DNA of 64,000 nt. Source: Sinotaia quadrata. Its lineage: Eukaryota > Mollusca > Gastropoda > Architaenioglossa > Viviparidae. This document shows, one piece after another, positions 1-11,949 of this stretch. Positions within the stretch are counted from its first letter, which is position 1. Every line of letters begins with the position of its first letter. The notes below the pieces were generated by a model, which was not told the origin of the DNA, did not search any database, and worked only from the letters and a program-made list of their open reading frames with translations. A program made the position numbers and the translations under genes. Location: NCBI GenBank assembly GCA_028829895.1, contig CM054181.1:115015860-115079859 (forward strand). Reading direction: 5' to 3'.

Positions 1-293
1 GCCTCAACAAAACTAAACTGCTTTGTCTCAACACATCTAATCTCTTATTCTTACTTATAAAATTAATACCTAAAAATCTTCCCTATAAATCCCAAAACCA
101 AAATGTGAAAAATATTACAAGAATCGCTTTGAGTTAAAAAGAAAAATATACTCATTTTTGTAAAGAAATGAACCTTTATACAAGGATCACAAATACTGCA
201 AGTGAGAATTATATTAATCCAGGCAAAATTTGTAAATTTAAAAGTAGAAACTAACGGTATCCCTAATACTGCACTTTCCCATCTCTCACTTAC

Positions 294-3200
294 CAACTTC
301 TACAACTCCATGACCTGATCGTGCAGTGGTCATTGGAGCCATATCAATCCACTGACAATAAGTTGTAGTCTGTGACTTTTGAATTCGAACACAACGCACA
401 GTGGTTTTGACTTCAACTTCTTCACTAGATCTAAAACACAAAAATATTTTTTAAAATAACTTATTACCAACGTGTATTTGATTGCCACTAAAATATAATT
501 ATGTGCAATATTAATAAATAAAAATGGAAACCTTATTAAAGTGAAACATTATTTAAAAAACACATTTTATATCAAAGAAGAAAATTTAATTATGAATCTA
601 ATGATATCAAAAAGTCTAAATCAATAAAAGAAGTACAGACAACCCTAAAGAGATAATCTAGACAAGTTCCTGTACAAATTCAAATGTTTAGAATTCATTC
701 AAAACACCAATAAAAAGAAAAAATCAACAAAAAAACACTTAAGTATAATACTCACTCCATGACTAATCCCTCTCCGCCACAGACGACCAGTACCTGTTGC
801 ATGCCACGTAAGCTGTTCTGATTTTGGTGCTGATTTTTCTCCAGTACTGTCTTCACCATCTCTAATATATCCTGATTAGAAGGATCTTGCTTCAGACGAT
901 TGTAGAAGGGCATTGCCAGCAACCCAGCACGAACACAATTTTCCATCAGTGCAGGAAGCTGATTCTTACGACTCGTTTTATCCCAGCGATACCAACGAAG
1001 CAGGCTCTCTAAAACATCTTCTTCTGATGTCACCTGAATGGTATCGCGTGCAAGTAGCATGCACACATCTTCAGCTGACATGCGCAAGAATTCTTCACCA
1101 TAAGAGGCTTCTCTGAAAAATTTACCAAAAAAAAAAAAATAATTAAAAATAAAATCCTTTACCCATGCTAACCTCATTTATGCCATGTGCTAATCCAAAA
1201 ATGGCGGTGAGATTTCATAGTAGTTCTGAGTCAAGCAATGTTAACTGTTCAGCCCCATCAATTTTACTTCCATCTAGTAAAGAAGAATCATTTTATGGGT
1301 CTGAGATGCAGGCATGTCATGATTTAAATGCAGATGATAGTGAGAGTGAAAGTGATACTGACTTTAATCAGGACAGCGATAGATAGTAAAATGTCAGACT
1401 GACACTGACGTAGATCCAGAGCCACTGATTCATACTGACAATGAATGGACTAAACATCTTCATACACTATTTATTATCAATTATCAATATTAATGCCAAT
1501 GGCACAGAAGCTATGTTTAATGATGGATATGATGTAATGACTGCAACATCACTGGATTATTTTTCTTATTATTTTCTGAAGCGCTATTGATAGACATGGT
1601 CCAGAACACCAATAGGTACATTGTATTTTGGCAAGATGGCCATGCATGAGCCAACTTTGAGCAGACAACATTAGCAGAGATGAAAGCATATATTAGTTAT
1701 TACATGCAATATTTTTATGGGACTGTCTCAGTTACAAAAGAATTATCTCTATTGGTCAGCAAATCCTTTTATTAGAATTGTTGGCATAAAATTGATCTTT
1801 GCCAGAAATGTTTTATCAGCCTGACTCCTTAACTTCATGTCAGCGACAGATGGGCAGAACTATCCTGAGGAGACCCAAACCTTCACCACATAAACAAAGT
1901 GAAAGGAGTGATGGATACTAGGGCAACAACATTTGTTGCTACACTCATATCTGGGCATTATTTAGCAACAGACAAATCAATGATTCATTTTATTGCATGT
2001 CTTGCATATTTATCAAAAACAATCATTAGAATCAAGTGTGTTATCAATGCATAGATGCTCTATGACAGTGACTGCATATTTGTGAAAGTTCAAAATTTAT
2101 CTTGGCTGTGAAAATCCCCAGCTAATACATAATGGACTTGGTCATTATGTTATCACAAAGCTGTCAGCAGAATTAGACTTCATTCACAGAGATTTTGGGT
2201 TTTTTTTGACAATTTGGGGGGGGGGATGGAACTTTGGGAAGATTTCTGAAAGAGAGAGCACTGTATGCTGTGGAACTATAAGATGGCAGAAAAAAGGTTT
2301 TCTACAAGAGCTGAAATAGTGCCAAATCTACGAGGTGAAAGCAAAATTCTTAGGAAGGGAAACAATAATCTGACAGCAGTGGTGCAGCAAAAAAAACAAC
2401 AAGTGGATACCCTGTCAATATTCACTGAAACCTCCATGAATCTATTGTTGACTTGACATGTAGTGTGTTGATCCTTTGTTGATTGTGCATTGATCTATTG
2501 TTGGCTTGACATGTAGTGTGTTGATCCTTTGTTGATTGTGCATTGATCTATTGTTGACTTGACATGTAGTGTGTTGATCTATTGATGATTGTGCATTTAT
2601 CTATTGTTGACCTGACACGTAGTGTGTTGATCCTTTGTTGATTGTGCATTGATCTATTGTTGACTTGACATGAAGTGTGTTGATCCTTTGCTGATTGTGC
2701 ATTGATCTATTGTTGACTTGACATGTAGTGTGTTGATCCTCTGCTCATTGTGCATTGATCTATTGTTGACTTGACATGTAGTGTGTTGATCCTTTGTTGA
2801 TTGTGCATGTTCTATTGTTGACTTGACAAGCAGTGTGTTGATCCTTTGCTGATTGTGCATTGATCTATTGTTGACTTGACATGCAGTGTGTTGATCCTTT
2901 ACCAACATATTGGACCCAATGGTATTCATCAATCTGTACTCCAGCTGCATACCCTCAGTGCCTACAATGCTCACAAGAATGGAGTGGACATACATGACTA
3001 GAAAAAATGAAGTATGAAAATAGGCTGAATTGCAAAAAGGCCTGGAAATACATTTTTTGTGTTGTTTCTAGTAAATTCTGACAACACAAATGCTTCATAC
3101 TTTATGACCAGTCATCAACTGCAATCCACCAACACAAATGCTTTTCTCATCTTGATTTTCATCTTGAACTCGATACACAATTCATTGATGGATTCAGTGC

Positions 3201-6200
3201 CAGAGAAATGATGACATCCTGAAGTTGTGAGAGCAATGTCCTGTGATAATGAAATGTGGGAAGTCATGTTAACATCAAGATGCCCAAAAGAAAATGTGTT
3301 TGAGCTGTACTTGCATGTATATGTTTGTTCTTGAATGTGCGAAAATAATATAATTAGTTTAGTGATCAAACTTTGGATGCTTGATTTGAAATTGGGCAAG
3401 TACACAGTTTTCTAAATATCTTTTATGTAATAATTGATTACTGAATAATAAAATCTTTTTTCAGTAATTTTTATTACTACTGTAAATTGAAAATGACTCA
3501 TTTTGGGGGTATTAAACTTGATAACCTGTTTTTACTCTATTTCCTAAACAATCAGGGTGTCAGATCTAAGCAAACTGCTGGTCAATATGCAGCTGTTTTG
3601 ATCTAAATGAGTGTCTTTGAGAAAGCTGCTCTATAAGTAGCAGCCATCAAGTAAACAGCTAAATATAACTGTCTAGTTATAATTGGTTTATTAAAAAATA
3701 TATACATTTTTATTTTTTATGATCAACTCAATTTCATACAAACAAAAATTATCTTAATTCCTAGCCTTTTCTATATTATACTATAATTAGGTAGCGGCAC
3801 CAAAAATTAAATAATAAAATCAAGCATTCGGTTATGTTATTTTCATTTAAAACTTTTTAAAACATGAAAAATTAAAAAAAAATTGTGAAGCTATCTCAAT
3901 TGGTTCCAGAGATATGCTATTTTTAAGTTTTAAAAAATGGCAGCAGTGAAAAAAATGGTTATTTCGATCATTTTTAGACTTGCTAAAGACTAACTAAAAT
4001 CTAACATGCAGCTATGAAAGTTTGATACTTTATTCCTTTCTACTTGCTGATAACAAAATGCAAAGTTGTAACTTTCTATATGATGAAATAACAAAATGCC
4101 TAGCTGCAGAAGTTAATAAAAAACCATCATCCGGATAGTTAGAAATAACGCGATTAATGAAGTTTGACACAGCATATCTAATTCATTAATTGGAATATAT
4201 CATTGAAACTGTTCACATATGTTCAAATGTATATAAAGAATATGCCCAATTTTTTCCAGGATGTTACTTTCATTTGAATCATGTACAGGTTGGCCCAAAC
4301 TTTGTAAAATCATCAAAATGACTGACGACGGCACTTTTACACATTTTTTGCACAAAACTGGCCATAACATTTGAACCATTTGCATGATCATCATGAAATT
4401 TTGCAGTGTGATAAATATTACTTTGCTCATTGTGTATACAAATTTTCAACACCTTTTATGCACTAACAGTAAATTTATGCATTAAAAATGCATTCAAAAA
4501 TTGTGTAATTACACAGAAATAGTAAACGCTTTTTCATATCATGTCAAAAGCTAGAGTTCTGACCTCTTTGTTTGCTCTATACCAAACAAAATTAGTTATT
4601 GTCATGTTTCACTTATAAAAGTTAATCATAAAAATGGTTAAGATATTAATTACTAGGTAGCAGCACAGTAGTAAGTAAGCCAGCAATAATCAATGTATAA
4701 AAGTGCAAATTTTCATTACTTTTCATTCACTGATTTCTCAACATCCAAAGCATTCTTTAATTCAAACAAACATTCAAAATCAAGTTTAATGTTTCTATTT
4801 CTTATGATTGTAAATTTGTATATCTTGCTTGTATGTGGAAAGTACATGGATTGAATAAAGTTGATAATTATTCACCTATGTCCTGTTTTATCCAGCAGAT
4901 TTACAAGACAGAATGTGTGTTATGGCATACTGTGTTTTTTTACTTTGGCTTGTGTCAATGTGTCATTTTGTGTGCCACATAAACACATATATTTGGTATA
5001 AAAAAAATAAAGATAATTAAATGCAGCATCCACTGCTATGAAGTTTGGCTTGGTTTCTTATGTACACATTTTACAAATGAATTTTAACAAAAGTTGGCAA
5101 ATAATCTACAATTATCTTCATTAAAAAATGGTCAAAAGTACACAATTACTAAGCTTGAATAAAAATCTTTGCACTTTATTTTGTGCAATTTAATGTGTAA
5201 TAAAGAGAAGACACTGTAAAACTTCAAGGGGTAGGGATGAACAAAAGTTAGAAAAGAAATTGTAAAAAAAAAAAAAAAGATCTATGTAGATTAGGCTTCA
5301 ATTAGTCATACTACTGTACATACACTAAAGTTGAACTTTAACTAAGCCAGTGCTTGTACAATTAAAATAATTTCGGCTTTCTTACTTTTAAAAAAATATA
5401 CTATATTTAGATGTTAAATAGACCTAATTATTTAAACAGACAAGTAAAACCGTGGAACGTCAAGGTTAGAAATAGAAGCGAAAGTAGCATCTTTGCAACA
5501 TGTAAATACTGATAGGCCTAATCTTCCCTATAATTAAAATAATTTCAGCTTTCTTACTTTTTCTGAAAAATAAACTATATTTGCACTATATTTAAACTGT
5601 TGAGATTTTAAGTAGGCCTAATTATTTAAACAGAGAAGTCAAACTATGAAACATTGACGTTAGAACAATAGAAGTGAAGTAGCGTCTTTGCGATATATAT
5701 ACTGATAGACTCCCTTGATTTTTTGTAGTGACCTAATTCAACATCGATTTATGAGTGAACCAAGTGACATCCAATACCTATATAATTAAAATTAAATATT
5801 AACACTTCCAAGTTTGTAATTTACCCGTCTTATCTTCATAAAACTTAGTATATTTCCTATATTTCATGTCGAATGCGACACGATCGTTCGCTCCCGATTC
5901 GAAGTCGCAAGCACGTGACAGACCCACTAATTTCGAAAGAAAAAACTGATAATCATAATAAACTGCATAATAAAACTATAACCCCTTTAAAGAATAGCAA
6001 CTAAAGTACTTATCTAAAGCAATAATGCAGTATTAAATTTAGTGTAAACTTCGCAATTTCACTTTGAAATGAAGCGCGCTCGTTACGATGTCGGAAGCCA
6101 TTGTTGTAAGACCGATCGTAATTAGTTCGCTACGTTTGATTGGATTTCTTGTGTCCCACAGGTCATGAATACATTAACCCCATACCTCATTCGAAAGGGG

Positions 6201-9200
6201 ATTGAAAGACCTTTCATTCAAGCCTAGTAATTGTGTACTTTTGACCATTTTTTTACGACGAAAATTGCAGATTTCTTGCCAAAGTCCGCTTTAAAGCTAA
6301 TTTGTAAAACGTATACAGGGAAATACCACACCCGCCTATAGAGCAATCGATGCAGCATTTAAGTATCTTCATTTTGATACCAAATATATGTGTGTAGTGT
6401 GTTTGTGGGATTTAAGAAGAGGTAAGAAACAAGGTATATCAAAACGCGCATTCTGTTAAGTCACGTAAATCGGCAGGACAAAACTCGACACGGGTGAAAA
6501 ATTAGTTAACTTTATTCAATTGGTATAGTTTCCACATACAAACAAGACATACAAATTTACAATCATAAGAAAATAGAAACATTAAGCTTGATTTAGAATG
6601 TTTGTTTGAATTAAACAATGCTTTGGTTGTTGAGAAATCAGTGAATGAAAAGTAACGAAAATGTGCACTTTTACAAAAGTATAGCGGCGGGCGGGCGACT
6701 GTGCCGCTACCTACTATAATTCATAATTAAATAAAACAGAGCAAAAATATTTTATATCTTTAAAGCATTAAGAAAGTTAACACACATGATGTACTACCTG
6801 AAATGCTCATCTAGATACTGAGTAACTATAAGATGAATCCAAGGGCAGGAAAGTCGACTTGTGAAGTCTCGAATGCCAATACAGTTGTGTGGTGAGAAGC
6901 AGCCCTGCAAAAACTCACAACTCATGTCCTTTAGGTCTGTCAACAACAAAACATCTGCTGCTCGTACCACATCCTGAATGTTGTCTGTGTTCAGGGTGAC
7001 CTCTGAGGTATACACATAATTCAGGATAGTTTCAAAGGTCTCTACACTCAGGTTGAGGTTGTCCAAGTTGATACAGGTTTTCCCATCGTACTTAGAAAGA
7101 TTCTGATCATAACTGAAGAGGGCCCTTAACAAACAAAAAAAGCAAAACATTAAAATCAATGATATAAAATCACCACCAATTATCAATGTCAAGCATCCAT
7201 CCACAAAGTTAGTATCACCTAGACATAGTTTTATTCTCAAATAATGATAAGAAGAATACAAAATGAAGAAGAATACACAATGAAATGAATAAAGAACACT
7301 GAGCAGCATTAATGCTTCCAATTCCCCTATCAGATAAAGGTATCAAATTGTTTTCTTCTGGTGGAAACATGGTCATTGCTAATTAAGAGATTTTTTTTAA
7401 ATAAACCCCCAATGGTTTAAGTTTGATCAATCTTTCTTTTCCTCTGGACACACACACACATATCCAAACATACAATTAAACTTAAGGCTTCTGTCCATGA
7501 TCATAGATTTCTAGCTAATGTTTTCTAAGACATAGTTGTGGTGCTGCCACCCATAATTATACTTGCTCCAAAAACATCTCCACTTATTAATGACTAATTC
7601 TGTTCCATTAAAATCATTTCATATGACACTTCTTTAAAAAAAAATTTTTTAAAAGGCTGCATATACTGTATACACACTTTTCAAAATTCAAGGCTACAAA
7701 ATCACACAAAAATGTCAGTAACTGACTGACCTGAAAGAAAAGTAGTATATTTAATTGTATAATAATAAAATAAAATATCACCTAAACCTCTCTACATTTA
7801 CTATTTTCATTAATAAAATCAAAACAAGTCTTCTTACAAGTATACATGTGAAAGATGGAAATGAAAGTGTTGAGAGCATTATCTATGTTAAGTAAAGGTA
7901 TAGCATCATCCAATTCAAACTTCTGTATTCTTACCAGGGTTAAAATAATCTAAACAATTGGATTTTCACAATCTTTTTATTTCCATACAGAACATACTTG
8001 CTTGTTTTTCCTCTTTAATTCAGGATACAAGGTTTGTGCCAATTTCTAGCATATCTAGAGATGTTTTACAAGATCTGCCACATGAAGCTATTTCTTATAG
8101 TTATAACATCATGACATCACTCACACAGTATGATGGAAATAGGACAAGTTCTAATCCAAATACACTGGCCAGACAGGGTCACTAAACAGCTATGAGGTTA
8201 AATTTGCAATATATCTGCTTGCCCACCATATGTACATTTCTTTCCATATTGATGCAAATTCACTTTTTTCCTCTTATTTTTTTTAAAATAAAAAGCTAAA
8301 GAGTCCATCAAGAAAAGTTTGTATACATTTGTACTACTGAAAAACATATGCATAAATCATTAAATGGTGAATGTGTGACCATTCAATTAGATGGTTACAG
8401 TGAAAGAGGGCCACCTCTTTGTTTAACTTTAAGTAACAGCTATTTGAATGTCAAAACACTTTTTTTGAGTAGACTTTTATTAGTTTTAATGTTTTATATT
8501 AGAATTCTATTTAGTACTGTTACTCTTAGTACTAATACTATATAATTTTGAACTGTCAGTAAAAAATAGAACTATTACTAATATTATAAGACTATATGTG
8601 TATATCGATGTAGATAAAATGCTGAAGTATCAGCAAAACAATATGAATATGAGTTATGACTAATTTAGTAATTAAATATAAAGTGTTCATTTATTTTGTG
8701 AAATAAGCTCTGACTTTAGAGACTACAAATAGTAAAACTAAACAAGAACAATGACATTTACTTAGGAATTTTTTAATATAGCCTACAAAACTGAGCAAAT
8801 TATATAACTGAACAAAAAAAAAAACCCAACGCATGGGTTTTATAACTATATAATATAGTATATTGCTTTTAACTCTTGGATTTAAATTTAAAATCTTAAT
8901 TTATTTTGATTAAACTAAACAGAGACGAAGTTTGTTCATAAAGCTTATAAAGGTCGAGCTAAATGTGACCAAAAAAATGTACATATATTTATTATTATTT
9001 TATTTAATAATAATAATTAATAGAATTAGAATACAATTATGAACCTGAGATAATTGCTGGCTGCTGACAACACACTTTTCTGAACAGGTATTTTCGTTTC
9101 ATCAATCGATATATAAGCATCACAGAGGTCTGGATTTAATCTAGTTTCGTTCAAATTAAACAGAAGTTTTCTAGCATGATGCTGATAGGAAAATCGGACA

Positions 9201-9244
9201 CAACTTTCTTCTTCACTTCTTCCAGGCGACCTAACAGTCGCCAT
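294..9244 (-). CDS. GAN: Gigaxonin-like BTB-BACK-Kelch protein, 5' four coding exons (partial)
   Basis: Coding exons on the minus strand are 9045-9244, 6798-7124, 756-1112 and 294-430, each with GT donors and AG acceptors and matching phases. They give 340 residues; the family is about 600 aa, so most Kelch repeats lie left of base 1. The BTB domain is about residues 38-130 (CDAYISID, IPVQKSVLSAAS), BACK about 135-245 (IQDVVRAADVLLLTDLK, NCIGIRDF), and the first Kelch blade starts near residue 290 (VVCGGE). These motifs align with human gigaxonin, where they read IPVQKNILAAAS, IQDVVQAADLLLLTDLK and NCIGIRDF, more closely than with other KLHL proteins I can recall. The start is ATG at 9244, with an in-frame TAA two codons upstream. 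By family knowledge, gigaxonin bridges CUL3 (through BTB) to intermediate-filament and tubulin-chaperone substrates for ubiquitination in the cytoplasm. Introns at 431-755 and 1-293 show nothing notable. Confidence 0.9.
1165..3240 (+). pseudogene. Decayed piggyBac-family transposase (PGBD4-like), in gigaxonin intron 2
   Basis: Fragments in shifting frames, broken by stops, follow the order of a piggyBac transposase. An acidic Ser/Asp/Glu-rich N-terminal piece (1165-1386) is followed by a segment containing MVQNTNRY and LAEMKAYISYYM near 1595-1720 (the DDE_Tnp_1_7 N-terminal part). A piece near 2020-2110 resembles the family's IRxGIKxWxLxDSxxGY block. GLGHYVI near 2140, a run to about 2240, and LRKGNNNLTAVVQQKKQQVD at 2349-2408 follow. 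After the minisatellite come YNAHKNGVDIHD (about 2963-2998, matching YNxxMGGVDxxDQ), KKAWKYIF near 3034 and FSHLDFHLEL near 3145 (the C-terminal LTQLDFRLEL-like motif). There is no intact ORF. The element is antisense to the host gene. I did not find clear terminal repeats or TTAA flanks. Confidence 0.75.
2441..2900. repeat. 53-bp minisatellite, about 8.7 copies, inside the piggyBac fossil
   Basis: The phase marker AGTGTGTTGATC recurs at exact 53-base steps (2461, 2514, 2567, 2620 and onward), with a small deletion near 2815. Units differ by a few point changes. The array lies between the transposase block LTAVVQQKKQQVD and the downstream block YNAHKNGVD, so it expanded within or was inserted into the transposase sequence. 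The open frame on the opposite strand (2654-2995) is a by-product of the 53-base periodicity and is not a gene. Confidence 0.93.
3241..4655. other. Gigaxonin intron 2, AT-rich, with a stray transposon-like terminus
   Basis: No gene is visible. The 11-mer GGTAGCGGCAC at 3790-3800, preceded by TA, is the same sequence that ends the fold-back element at 4656 (one mismatch) and 6711 (exact, inverted). It may be the end of a related or larger element, 3790-6711, but only the 11 terminal bases are shared. The rest is low-complexity AT-rich sequence. Confidence 0.4.
4656..6711. mobile_element. Fold-back / long-TIR non-autonomous DNA transposon
   Basis: The left arm (4656 to about 5165) and right arm (about 6205-6711) are reverse complements of each other over roughly 500 bases. 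The match is close near the termini: the run around 4690-4840 matches 6520-6675 with few changes. It is more diverged inward, and the 5117-5160 segment pairs with 6210-6253. Termini read GGTAGCAGCAC on the left and GTGCCGCTACC on the right, and both are flanked by TA, consistent with a TA target-site duplication as in Tc1/mariner-like elements. No transposase ORF is present in the 1-kb interior. The element lies in intron 2 of the gigaxonin gene. The superfamily is inferred. Confidence 0.8.
5352..5710. repeat. Direct duplication of about 175 bp in the fold-back element interior
   Basis: Segment 5352-5518 and segment 5533-5710 share, in the same order, the strings TTAAAATAATTTC, GCTTTCTTACTTTT, CCTAATTATTTAAACAGA, AGTAGC and ACTGATAG, with small indels between them. 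They sit back to back in the central region between the two inverted arms. There is no coding potential. Confidence 0.8.
7125..9044 (-). other. Gigaxonin intron 1
   Basis: This intron of about 1.9 kb is bounded by AG|GTTCAT at 9044 (minus-strand donor) and a TTGTTAAG acceptor next to 7124. It is AT-rich with a short CA run near 7450. Short plus-strand open frames at 7958-8185 and 8348-8545 show no family motif and were not called as genes. Confidence 0.7.
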
Positions 9245-9430
9245 TTTTTAAAGGCCGATTCATACGTGAATCTCGAAGTTTGCGAGAACGTTATTGAGTT
9301 CGTTGAGCAAAGTATCGTCTGCTATGAGCGAGTTCTGTAACTATAAACCTAGAGTCCTAGACCTAGAAAGATATCTTTCTAAGTCTGTGCATAAAGTACA
9401 TGTAAACGCACAGACTGACTAGAGAACAAA
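9245..9430 (-). promoter_or_regulatory. Putative 5'UTR and promoter region of the gigaxonin gene
   Basis: This is immediately upstream of the start codon at 9244 and is richer in CpG than its surroundings (CGAAG, GCGAG, ACGTT, TCGTC). It contains the in-frame stop just before the ATG. No TATA box was identified with confidence. The call is positional inference only. Confidence 0.35.
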
Positions 9431-9734
9431 ATTGTGGAGCGAACATATACACGCTACTTACATGTAGGTGGTGGTGGTGGTTACGATAATAAATTTTACG
9501 TCGCCACTGGAGCTTTCGTGGACCATTTCATCATAAGACGTCTTCTGCTCTGTGGAGCTCCAGTGGGACATGCTCTCTTCGCGAGTATTCGGGGAGCGCT
9601 GGCGGTGCTGTTGTTGTTAGAGTTTTGTCTTGGTGCTTGCTTGGTGTTGTCGTCAGTTGTTGATTTTTTTGTGTGTGTGGAGTTGTGTTCCTGTTGAGTT
9701 ATGTGTCCGCCAACTCTTGTGTCTGTAACGTTGA

Positions 9735-10240
9735 AGTTGTATTTTGTTCCTGTTGAGCATTGTGGCATCGGTGGCTGATGTGAGTTGTGAATATTGGTGA
9801 CCAATCTATGTGTAGTGCTGTTATTCGCTCGTCCGTTGCAAAATGTCTGGCCGGTAAAAGCGGGCTTTTGTCCGGTAATCCGTGGGCTAAAGTTGTGGTG
9901 GGTGTTGTTGCAGTCATTCCTGATGTAGCCTGGGAGGGGTGTCTTACGGAGCCCAGGCTAGTGGCATGCCAAGTCTTGTACTTGAAGTGTAACGTGCGCC
10001 CGGGATGTTCACCCACCCACCCCGTCTTCCTCACTGGTGTTGTTGACGTTGGCGTTGTGTTGTCCCCGGTGTCCGTTTGGGATGTATGAAGGCGGGCGCT
10101 TGCAGCCAGTAAAGGTGGTCGAGCAGCAGTCGAATCAAGTCTGCAATGGGGTGATTATAGTACCCCAATGCATGAACTGCGGCCCACTGGGCCACCACTG
10201 CTGTAGTTGTTATCGGCGGTGGTTTCGCTGGTGTTGATGT
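9735..10240 (-). repeat. Dispersed repeat, copy 1 (Gln/Asn-rich gag-like remnant)
   Basis: This is one of three related blocks, with 12860-13270 and 36955-37430. Shared plus-strand landmarks in order are TGTTCCTGTTGAGCA, GCTCGTCCRTTGCAAAA, TGTCTGGCCGG, TCTTACRGAGCCCA, TCCTCACTGGTG and CTGCAATGGGGTGATTA. Read on the minus strand, the block gives short pieces such as NHPIADLIRLLLDHLYW and low-complexity T/Q/N-rich sequence, like the tail of a retroelement gag/ORF1 protein. There is no intact frame. The adjoining 9434-9734 segment is GTTG/GGTGGT-rich and may belong to the same insertion. Confidence 0.6.
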
Positions 10241-10375
10241 TGTTGTCTTTTAGTTGTGGCTGCTTGTTACATTCCAGCATTTATTTTAAGACCCTGCTTC
10301 AGAATTATCCAACCTTATTCTGACAACAGACTGGATGCCCTCCAATTTACCCTTCAGTCTCAATAAAATTGAAAT

Positions 10376-10471
10376 GCTCTTAGTTAAGGCCGACAAATTT
10401 TACAGATGCTATTAGTTAAGGCCGACAAATTTTACAGATGCTCTTAGTTAAGGCCGACAAATTTTACAGAT
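10376..10471. repeat. 32-bp tandem repeat, three perfect-length copies
   Basis: Three consecutive 32-base units (10376-10407, 10408-10439, 10440-10471) differ by one base, GCTCTTAG versus GCTATTAG at the start of unit 2. The shared core is GGCCGACAAATTTTACAGAT. Confidence 0.95.
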
Positions 10472-11940
10472 AGGCAAATTGGTGTACAAAGCACGAACTG
10501 GGAAACATTTAATCAATTATAACTAATTACGCATTCAATCTTCCTTTCACAACTCTATTGCCCCCACCCAGCTCTTTTGGTCTATCTTGCATAAATAGTC
10601 AACTAAGATAATTGATTAAACAAATAAAAAGAATTTAATAAAAGTTTAACAAATAACAAAGTATTTAGAGATTAGAAATGATACTAGGTCTCATATACTA
10701 TACTAATTATTCGATACCCGAGATTGCAAATGTTCCATATACAGTTCAAGTTTACAAGACTCTAGTACTTAGCTGGTCATCCTTATTGTGATGAAACGAC
10801 ACACGCTGAATCCCCAACTGTCGTATTTGGTTACAGGAGACGCGATCTGTCAGTTTCTGTTCAACACTTCGCACATCCTTACCCCTCGCCTGAGTTGTCC
10901 AAAACTCGCTCACAACCAAGTCAACAGGTTGAGCAAAATGGACACGAAGTTGCGTAGAACACTTGCCAAGTGACAAGCAGTCAAAATGACAAGAAGCGTT
11001 GACGTAATGCATAAACATAAGACGCAAGTCATAGAAGCATCGACATAAACATAGGAAATGTTGACATGAACGAAAACTCGTCGACAAAGACGTAGACCCG
11101 CTCTGGAAATAAATGAATTCCTATGAGCAATAGTTCTTATAGATTCGCAATCTTAGCACGTGGTGTGAACAATAGCATAGTTATTCCTCAACCATTTTAG
11201 TATCTTTACATTTAATAATTTAATATATAATAAAGATACAGTTTCAGTCACGCTCATGCGTGTTACAATTAGCGTACGCAAAAGCTTAGAAATATTTCAA
11301 AAACATTTATACTTTACAAATGAAAATTGAAATAGAAGAAATCAAATATAATTTAAAATCACGTATATGCGCGTTACAATTCCAATAATATTATACACGC
11401 AAATGAATTTTAAATTGTTACAATAAATTTACAAATGAACGTGCACAAACGTTCTGCCATCACAATTCAGTTATTTTAGTTTATAAATTATCATCTTACA
11501 ATTTTACAATTAATTTAGAGAATGCAATATTTGAACTTAGCCACACTGTTATTCAACCATGTGTTTAGAGAATTTGCAATAATTCAATTTAACAATAATA
11601 GGCATGTAAATTCAACACAATCACATCTTAAATAAAATACAATAGTATTTAAGGAAATTGATGTGTTACCTTGCTCAATAAACGACTTTACTGACTCAAT
11701 AGCGGGCCTGGTGAATAACGCATTGGCTTCGGCATGCGGTATATAAAGAGTCATGTGAATCTAAGGCGCGAACCTATTAATCACATGATGTTTAAGGGTA
11801 TGACCTACAATCAGCTATTGTCCAGAAATTTACATAACTGGGTGAGTTCTCTCTCCCTTCAGAGTATGACGATTACATCACTCTTATGCAAGAGCTGTGT
11901 CCACGAAACAAAAATAACGAATTTTAAATGAATGCGGATA
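10472..11940. other. Intergenic stretch, no gene recognised
   Basis: Mostly AT-rich non-coding sequence. The 10760-11090 part is less AT-rich and has more CpG; its short frames on both strands show no recognisable motif. A loosely repeated element containing GCGTTACAATT occurs near 11260 and 11365. Degraded transposon sequence is likely, but the family was not identified. Confidence 0.4.
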
Positions 11941-11949
11941 GGAGATCAA

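Noticed and set aside
2654..2995. Minus-strand open frame with repeated STIDQCTI-like units
   Set aside because: It is the 53-bp minisatellite read through; the period keeps frames open and there is no gene signal.
7958..8545. Two plus-strand open frames in gigaxonin intron 1 with coding-like composition
   Set aside because: No family motif, no splice context, and a stop-rich gap lies between them.
9434..10237. Plus-strand open frames rich in Val, Leu and Cys
   Set aside because: They are antisense shadows of a GTTG/GGTGGT-rich repeat; the other copies do not conserve the plus-strand frame.
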